Below are positions 14,866 to 19,604 of a stretch of DNA of 19,604 nucleotides, one piece after another. Source of the DNA: CAIZLB01 sp039795875 (GTDB lineage Bacteria > Patescibacteriota > Minisyncoccia > Phycocordibacterales > CAIZLB01). The stretch lies in the NCBI GenBank assembly GCA_039795875.1, contig JBDKKY010000016.1:1-19604 (forward strand), given 5' to 3'. The notes below the pieces were generated by a model. It ran no database searches. It was not told the DNA's origin and was given only the letters and a program-made list of their open reading frames with translations. The position numbers were made by a program, and so were the translations under genes. Within the stretch, counting starts at the first letter, position 1; each line of letters opens with the position of its first letter.

Positions 14866-14894
14866 ATAATACACCCAGTATTTTTTTGATGCAA
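14866..14894 (-). promoter_or_regulatory. Promoter of RNA B
   Basis: TTGCAT (14894-14889), 17-base spacer, TATTAT (14871-14866). The predicted start falls 2-3 bases before the closing helix. Confidence 0.65.
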
Positions 14895-14903
14895 ATAAAA
14901 AAG

Positions 14904-14934
14904 ATAAAAAAATAACCCAGACACGTTGTCTGGG
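14904..14934 (-). terminator. Terminator after the tRNA-like element
   Basis: On the minus strand CCCAGACA, short loop, TGTCTGGG, then TTATTTTTTT. It starts 5 bases after the discriminator position of the tRNA-like sequence. Confidence 0.9.
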
Positions 14935-14938
14935 AGAG

Positions 14939-14998
14939 TGGGTCCGCCAGGGGTCGAACCTGCAACCTCTTCCTCGGAGGGAAGGGCTCTACCAGCCC
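14939..14998 (-). pseudogene. Degenerate tRNA-Arg(CCG)
   Basis: The minus strand shows the 3' three quarters of a tRNA. There is the D-arm remnant CTGGTAGAGC, anticodon stem CTTCC with GGAAG around CTCCGA, the variable loop AGGTT typical of Arg tRNAs, a T-arm with GGTTCGA, and the acceptor strand CGGACCC plus discriminator A. Three defects stand out. About 12 bases of the 5' acceptor strand and D-arm are missing, so only GGG can pair with CCC. The anticodon loop has 6 bases instead of 7. The outer T-stem pair is G-G. No CCA is encoded. A perfect terminator follows, so it is still a transcription unit or was one recently. The single missing loop G could be a sequencing error; the 12-base gap could not. 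Confidence 0.65.
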
Positions 14999-15011
14999 AC
15001 ATAACTTAACA

Positions 15012-15042
15012 TAAAAACCACAGTCTTACAACTGCGGTTTTT
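15012..15042 (-). terminator. Terminator after 5S rRNA
   Basis: On the minus strand AAAAACCGCAGT, 6-base loop, ACTGTGGTTTTTAT: a 12-bp stem with one G-U pair and a T-run, 15 bases after the 5S 3' end. Confidence 0.88.
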
Positions 15043-15056
15043 ATTGATTAAATCCT

Positions 15057-15173
15057 TAGTCCTGGCGACAAGCTACTCTCCTTGCTTACGCTTGTACCAT
15101 CGCCTCAAGAGGGCTTAACTTCTGAGTGCGGAATGAGATCAGGTGTGGCCCCTCCGATGAGTCACCAAGACTA
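15057..15173 (-). rRNA. rrf: 5S ribosomal RNA
   Basis: About 117 nt. The ends form a 12-bp helix I (AGTCTTGGTGAC with GTCGCCAGGACT). The loop regions carry the conserved CCACACCTGATCTCATTCCG, AACTCAGAAGTTAAG and CGATGGTA segments. It lies about 150 bases after the 23S gene on the same strand; the spacer contains hairpins (AGATTTC with GAAATCT) but no tRNA. Exact ends are inferred from helix I. Confidence 0.95.
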
Positions 15174-15286
15174 AAAATTCAATCGACGTAGCGCTCAGCT
15201 TTCAGATTTCACGATAGAAATCTTTCGCTTCGCTTACGTCATTATATTTAGGTATTTATAGCTTTTTTACGGCTATTTTGCAAATT

Positions 15287-15331
15287 ACACAACACACACT
15301 TTCACGATTGGATATACATATTTCCTAATAG
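15287..15331 (-). repeat. Pre-23S processing stem, 3' arm
   Basis: About 45 bases that are almost perfectly complementary to 18927-18972, flanking the 23S gene. Shared blocks include ACACAACACACA, TTTCACGATTG and ATTTCCTAATAG. In the precursor these form a long duplex of the kind cut by RNase III; the innermost 8 bp correspond to helix H1 of mature 23S rRNA. Confidence 0.85.
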
Positions 15332-15615
15332 TATGGACGCATTAGTACACCTCGACTGAACACATTGCTGTGCTTACATCTGGTGCCTATCAACGTGATC
15401 ATCTCTCACGGGTCTCATAACGATATCTTATCTTGGGGCTGGCTTCGCTCTTAGATGCTTTCAGAGCTTATCCATTCCCGACTTAGCTACCCAGCGGTGC
15501 CACTGACGTGACAACTGGTAGACCAGAGGTCGGTTCATCTCGGTCCTCTCGTACTAGAGACAAATCCCCTCAAATATCAACGCCTGCAGTAGATAGGAGA
15601 CCAACCTGTCTTGCG

Positions 15616-16007
15616 CATGTTTTCATATATTTCTATATGCATTGGACTATATCTTCACCTGCTCTTACGAGTGGAGGTGGTTAACGTGTAGTCTCTACGG
15701 GTAAGGGGAGCGAAGCGGACACTTATGCCGAGCTTCGCTCGGCGCTTATGTCCAAAATCATCCCCCTCTTCCCTCGGAATTGCCCTCACCATATACGTGT
15801 TTGGGTTTTCCCGAAATTAGTTAACGAAATCAATATATGTTTCCATATATGACCGCCGCAGTAATGTAGTATTACTCCTTGTAATACTAAATACGATTAA
15901 TCTAAACAGTTTTGATTAGTAATTTTATGTACCTCGTTGGATTCAGACTGTGTAAACTCCAATCATCAATGTCTTACTTGCGTAAAATAAAGAATCTTAG
16001 AATCTAC
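15616..16007 (-). other. Group I intron in 23S rRNA (near E. coli 2593)
   Basis: The exons read GGGTTCAGACCGT before and CGCAAGACAGG after, which join to match the E. coli sequence GAACGTCGTGAGACAG, the region of the I-CreI-type intron site. The 5' exon ends in U and the intron ends in G, as group I introns require. The core signatures are clear: GAGACTACACG (P7 5' strand, about 15694-15684) and AAGATATAGTCC (J8/7 and P7 3' strand, about 15655-15644), with GACTA pairing TAGTC. A peripheral hairpin lies at 15717-15754. The 5' exon pairs over about 13 bases with 15939-15951 (ACAGTCTGAATCC), giving a long P1. There is no homing endonuclease gene. Confidence 0.88.
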
Positions 16008-16670
16008 ACGGTCTGAACCCAGCTCGCGTGGCTTTTTAATTGGCGAACAGCCAAACCCTTGGGACCTTCTCCAGCCCCAGGATAAGCCGAGCCGACATCG
16101 AGGTGCCGAACTCCGCCGTCGATATGGACTCTTAGGCGGAACTAGCCTGTTATCCCTAGAGTAGCTTTTGTCAGATGAGCTTCCACCGCATCTAATGCGT
16201 ATGGTCGGATCACTATGTTCTGCTTTCGCATCTGCTCGACATTAACGTCTTACAGTTAAGCTCCCTTATGCCATTGCGCTATCGGCACGGTTTCCATTCG
16301 CGCCTAGGGAACCTTAGTAAACTCCTCCGTTACAATTTGGGAGGATAGCGCCCCACTAAAACTACCTACCAGATACTGTCCCTGGCCGTTTTTGCCGTCC
16401 AGGTTAGAATATACACTTTTACAGAATGGTATTTCACTGACGAGTCCACAGAAACCGAAATCTCTGCTTCAACCTCTACCATCTATGCTACGCAGTAAAA
16501 ACGTATAGTCAATACCAAGTTATAGTAAAGCTTCTAGGGTCTTTTCGTCTAACTGCAGGTAAGCGGCATCTTCACCGCTATTGCATTTTCACCGAGCGAG
16601 TCTTCGAGACAGTTCTCCAGTCGTTACACCATTCGTGCGCGTCGGAATTTACCCGACAAGGAATTTCGCT

Positions 16671-16907
16671 CTTCTATTCCTCCAAGAAGGACTCTATCTT
16701 CATCCACCGTTTAACGGGTTAGGATGTATGGAGTTGGTGCTCTTGTTAACCATATTGGACTAATAATGCATTACGGCATTATAGGTAGCGTTATGATATG
16801 TGTGTAACTTAACTATTTTGTCTTTTTTATTGTCAACTATCTATCTTTTTCTACAACAGTCCTAGTCCTTCAGTGATCCTTTTCTTTTTACAGAGCGGAA
16901 TCACTGA
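16671..16907 (-). other. Compact intron-like insertion in 23S rRNA (near E. coli 1923)
   Basis: The exons GGTCCTAAGGT and AGCGAAATTCC, which are contiguous in E. coli, are separated by 237 bases, at the I-CeuI-type site in domain IV. The boundaries follow the group I rule (exon U before, intron G at the end). AAGATAGAGTCC near 16704-16693 resembles the J8/7-P7 strand, preceded by a P8-like stem CATCC with GGATG. GGACTAGGACT near 16866-16856 is a possible P7 partner. The first 40 bases form the hairpin TTCAGTGAT with ATCACTGAA. The sequence is very short and AT-rich for a group I intron and I cannot place P3-P6 convincingly. It may be reduced or degenerate. No coding sequence is inside. Confidence 0.65.
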
Positions 16908-16942
<35 letters not shown>

Positions 16943-18352
16943 CAGTACTTATATCAGTCAGCAGCCATATTGCTATGTCACCGCCGATATTTAATATTCT
17001 GGCATTGGTCAGGTGTCACCCCCTATACTTCGTCTTACGACTTCGCAGGGAGCTGTGTTTTTGATAAACAGTCGCCAGAGAAACTTTTGCTGAGACCCAC
17101 ATTGCTGTGGGCGAACCTTATCCCTAAGTTACGGTTGCTTTTTTGCCGAGTTCCTTGAAGACCTCTCACTCGTTCGCCTTGGTCTGCTCGACCTGATCAC
17201 CTGTGTCGGTTTGCGGTACAGTTTTCGTATAAATAAACTTAGAAGGTTTTCTCGGAAGCGGGCTCTGTAGATTTACATCAAATAGAATCAGATATCGACA
17301 TTGAAGTCAGTGACCGGATTTGCCTAGTCAGCTATCTCTCTACTCAAACAGAAATTCAATAATCTGCTCTACATACTACACTCCGTCACTCCATCATTTT
17401 ATACGAAAGTCATGGAATATTAACCATGTGTCCATCGGGTGCGGATCTCTCCATCCCCTTAGGCCTGACTAACCCTCAGTCGACAATCGTAGCTGAGGAA
17501 ACCTTGATCTTTCGGCGTCGATGTTTTTCACATCGATTGTGGTTACTTGTGCCAACATTCTTGCTTTGCAATGCTCCAGGATGGGTCACCCCTTTCCCTT
17601 CATCGCGATGCAAACACTCTCCTACCACTCATATATTCCGAAGAATATATAAATCCCAAATTTCGGTACTATGCTTGAGCCCCGATCATTTGTGGCGCAA
17701 AGTCTCTTGATGAGTGAGCTGTTACGCTATCTTTCAAGGATTGCTGCTTCTAAGCAAACCTCCTCATTGTCTTCGAAACTTTACAGCCTTACTAGCACTT
17801 AGCATAGATTTAGGGACCTTAAGTATGGATCTGGGCTGTTTCCCTTTTGACCAGTGGAGCTTCGCCCCCACGGTCTAACTGCCATGTTTTTAACTCTAGG
17901 TATTCGGAGTTTGATAGAGTTCGTGAGATTGCTCCCTGTCGAACTCTTCCAGTGCTCTACCCCCTAGAGGAACACATGACGCTAACCCAAAAGCTATTTC
18001 GGAGAGAACCAGCTATTACCAAGCTCGATTAGCTTTTCACTTCTTACCACAAGTCATCCCAAAGAGTTGAACGACTAACGGGTTCGGACCTCCATCTATC
18101 TTTCGATAAACTTCATCCTGCTCATGGTAAGCTCGCATTGGCTTCGGGTCTGATATATAAGATATAGTCGCACTATTAGTACTCGGTTTCCCTGTGGCTC
18201 CGTCCTTTTAAGACTTAGCCGCACCATATATATCAACTCGTTGGCTCATTCTTCAATAGGCACGCCATGACGGAACACTAAATAAATAGGTCCGCTCTGA
18301 CTCCTTGTAGGTGTGACGGTTTCAGTATTATTTCATCGTCCTTCCGGACTAA

Positions 18353-18388
<36 letters not shown>

Positions 18389-18926
18389 ATCACAATAGAT
18401 ATTTAGCCTTAGCAGTTAGTACTGCTGGATTCCCCCAAGCTATTCGTGTCCTGGGGTACTCAGGAATAGTGGGAAGAGATATACTGTTTTAACTTACGGG
18501 GCTATCACCGTCTTGGGCCAAGCTTTCCAGCTTATTCTGCTAACAGTATATTTTGTAACTCTTTGAATATAAATATTCATCCACTACCCTACAACACCAA
18601 GCTACCCAATGGATCGAGTTATCATTGCTGATAACACTCTCCATTGGAAAGCTACGGTTTGGGCTGTTTCCTTTTCGCTCGCCGCTACTTAGGAAATGGT
18701 ACACTTACGTGTTTGTTTTCTATTCCTTCAGGTACTGAAATGTTTTACTTCCCTGAGTGTGCGAATCAGCTTACGCTGAAACATGAGAATCAAGTTCTCA
18801 TAGGTTTCCCTATTCGGAAATCCCCGGATCAAAGACTGTTAGGCGTCTCCCCGAGGCTTATCGTTGCCGTACTACGTCCTTCTTCGCTCTATTGTGTCTA
18901 GGCATCCACCGTCCACCCTTGTATTT

Positions 18927-18972
18927 CTATTAGGAAATACATATACCACAATCGTGAAAATGTGTGTTGTGT
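18927..18972 (-). repeat. Pre-23S processing stem, 5' arm
   Basis: Complementary partner of 15287-15331, immediately upstream of mature 23S rRNA. See that entry for the pairing blocks. Confidence 0.85.
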
Positions 18973-19075
18973 CAGCCTACGTGTACCTAAATTATTCGAT
19001 CGAGAGGCTTGTTCAGTTCTCAATCGCCAACATGCTTACTCAGCAGTTGCTTTCACGTGGCTGTTTGCAATTTTC

Positions 19076-19102
19076 AAAAATCAGTCGGACGGACGTCTGA
19101 CT
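19076..19102 (-). other. Hairpin in the rRNA leader
   Basis: AGTCAGACG and CGTCCGACT form a 9-bp stem with a 2-base centre (in practice a 4-base loop), followed on the minus strand by GATTTTTG. It looks like an intrinsic terminator between the rRNA promoter and the 23S gene, so it may attenuate or be read through by antitermination. I see no clear boxA. The rest of the leader (18973-19145) holds no tRNA or 16S sequence. Confidence 0.4.
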
Positions 19103-19151
19103 CAGGATAACGAAATCAAGAGTTCAAACCAACATATCTGTATAGGTAACC

Positions 19152-19179
19152 ATTATACGCATCGAGAAACTAAAGTCAA
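19152..19179 (-). promoter_or_regulatory. Promoter of the 23S-5S unit
   Basis: TTGACT (19179-19174), 16-base spacer, TATAAT (19157-19152) on the minus strand; it is the closest to consensus in the window. Start expected near 19145, about 210 bases before mature 23S. Confidence 0.75.
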
Positions 19180-19254
19180 GCATTATCTGTGGGGCTCTGG
19201 ATTGTGGATATGTCCTTTATCCATAAGGGTGGTTTGGCAAGACCCTAAAACGGG

Positions 19255-19280
19255 AAAAAGGGTCTTTTTGGACCCTTTTT
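19255..19280. terminator. Terminator after polA
   Basis: AAAAAGGGTC (19255-19264), 6-base loop, GACCCTTTTT (19271-19280): a perfect stem with A/T tracts on both sides, 22 bases after the polA stop. It separates polA from the rRNA unit. Confidence 0.9.
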
Positions 19281-19302
19281 CAAATACTATATATAAGTGC
19301 TT

Positions 19303-19604
19303 TTACGCCTCCGTCTTCCCCCAGTTCTTCCCTTGCTTCACCCCAACTTTGATCGGTACTTCGGGTATATTTTCGAGAGTTCGCATCAGTGGAAAATTCA
19401 CCAAAATGTTCTCCATCATTTCTTGGATTTCTTTTAACGTTTTCTCGACAAATTTTTCATCCTTATTATCAATCTCAAACAAAAGTTCATCATGCACCTG
19501 GGCAATCATATGTACTTTATCGTCCAACTTATTTTCCTTAATCCATTCATCAATCTTCACCATCGCCATTTTCACCATATCGGCATCAGTACCCTGGATC
19601 GGTG
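19303..19604 (-). CDS. polA: DNA polymerase I, C-terminal end (5' part outside window)
   Basis: The frame is open to the window edge, so only the last 100 residues are present. They begin PIQGTDADMVKMAMV, the end of the polymerase finger/palm region (canonical PIQGTAADIIKLAM), and include motif C QVHDELLFEI with the catalytic Asp and Glu. The last residues KVGVKQGKNWGKTEA match the family C-terminus (usually GxxWxxAH), slightly diverged. DNA polymerase I fills gaps and removes primers in replication and repair. The Ala-to-Asp change in GTDAD is unusual. The gene ends at its own terminator. Confidence 0.95.
   Translation of the reverse strand, partial: PIQGTDADMVKMAMVKIDEWIKENKLDDKVHMIAQVHDELLFEIDNKDEKFVEKTLKEIQEMMENILVNFPLMRTLENIPEVPIKVGVKQGKNWGKTEA

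Noticed and set aside
14685..15002. Two-piece (permuted) tmRNA formed by the tRNA-like element and RNA B, with a tag ending NDATAA
   Set aside because: A terminator separates the two parts, RNA B's ends pair fully with each other and leave no acceptor strand, and the tRNA-like part has an anticodon arm typical of tRNA-Arg. The DATAA codons are probably coincidence.
15174..15286. tRNA in the 23S-5S spacer
   Set aside because: No GGTTCGA-type T-arm or cloverleaf is visible; only local hairpins such as AGATTTC with GAAATCT.
16581..16763. Short open frames within the 23S gene and introns as proteins, including a possible homing endonuclease
   Set aside because: They lie over conserved rRNA or intron sequence, are under 100 codons, and show no LAGLIDADG, GIY-YIG or HNH motif.

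Overview
The window looks like a small-genome bacterium of the Candidate Phyla Radiation (Patescibacteria, Parcubacteria-like). This is an inference from several features: two intron-like insertions in the 23S rRNA gene, a 23S-5S unit with no 16S upstream, paired short type IV pilins, many genes whose -10 box lies only 6-8 bases before the ATG with no Shine-Dalgarno sequence, and a cysteine-motif lipid-anchored or membrane-anchored protein beside rodA. TGA is used as a stop (folE, folB), so this is not the SR1/Gracilibacteria code.

Layout. Positions 1-1720 hold a secreted protein cut by the window edge (minus), a 68-residue membrane protein (plus) and a TrmB-type regulator (minus) with a palindromic operator candidate over its own promoter. 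Positions 1844-5370 hold plus-strand genes: two tandem paralogous 2-oxoglutarate/Fe(II) oxygenases, then a tightly overlapping pterin/folate cluster (folE, folB and a fused folK-folP), closed by a strong terminator. Positions 5419-7233 hold a multipass membrane protein and a band-7/SPFH protein (minus). A 54-bp divergent promoter region leads to corA and cysS (plus), which end at a bidirectional terminator.

Positions 9719-14229 are minus strand and concern the cell surface. There are two type IV pilins, each with its own promoter, a polyprenyl-phosphate sugar phosphotransferase, a RodA/FtsW glycosyltransferase and a membrane-anchored protein with a conserved Cys motif.

Positions 14255-19300 contain almost no protein genes; all recognisable RNA genes are on the minus strand. 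In transcription order they are: a canonical promoter; the 23S gene with a clear group I intron and a second compact intron-like insertion; the 5S gene; a terminator; a degenerate tRNA-Arg(CCG) with its own terminator; and two separate structured RNAs of about 300 and 263 nt. Each of these two RNAs has a promoter, a closing helix that starts at the predicted start site, and an intrinsic terminator. I cannot assign either with confidence. The right edge holds the 3' end of polA.

The strongest leads are the two tandem orphan RNAs, the twin oxygenases beside folate genes, the 45-bp dyad at the pilin promoter, and the two 23S insertions.
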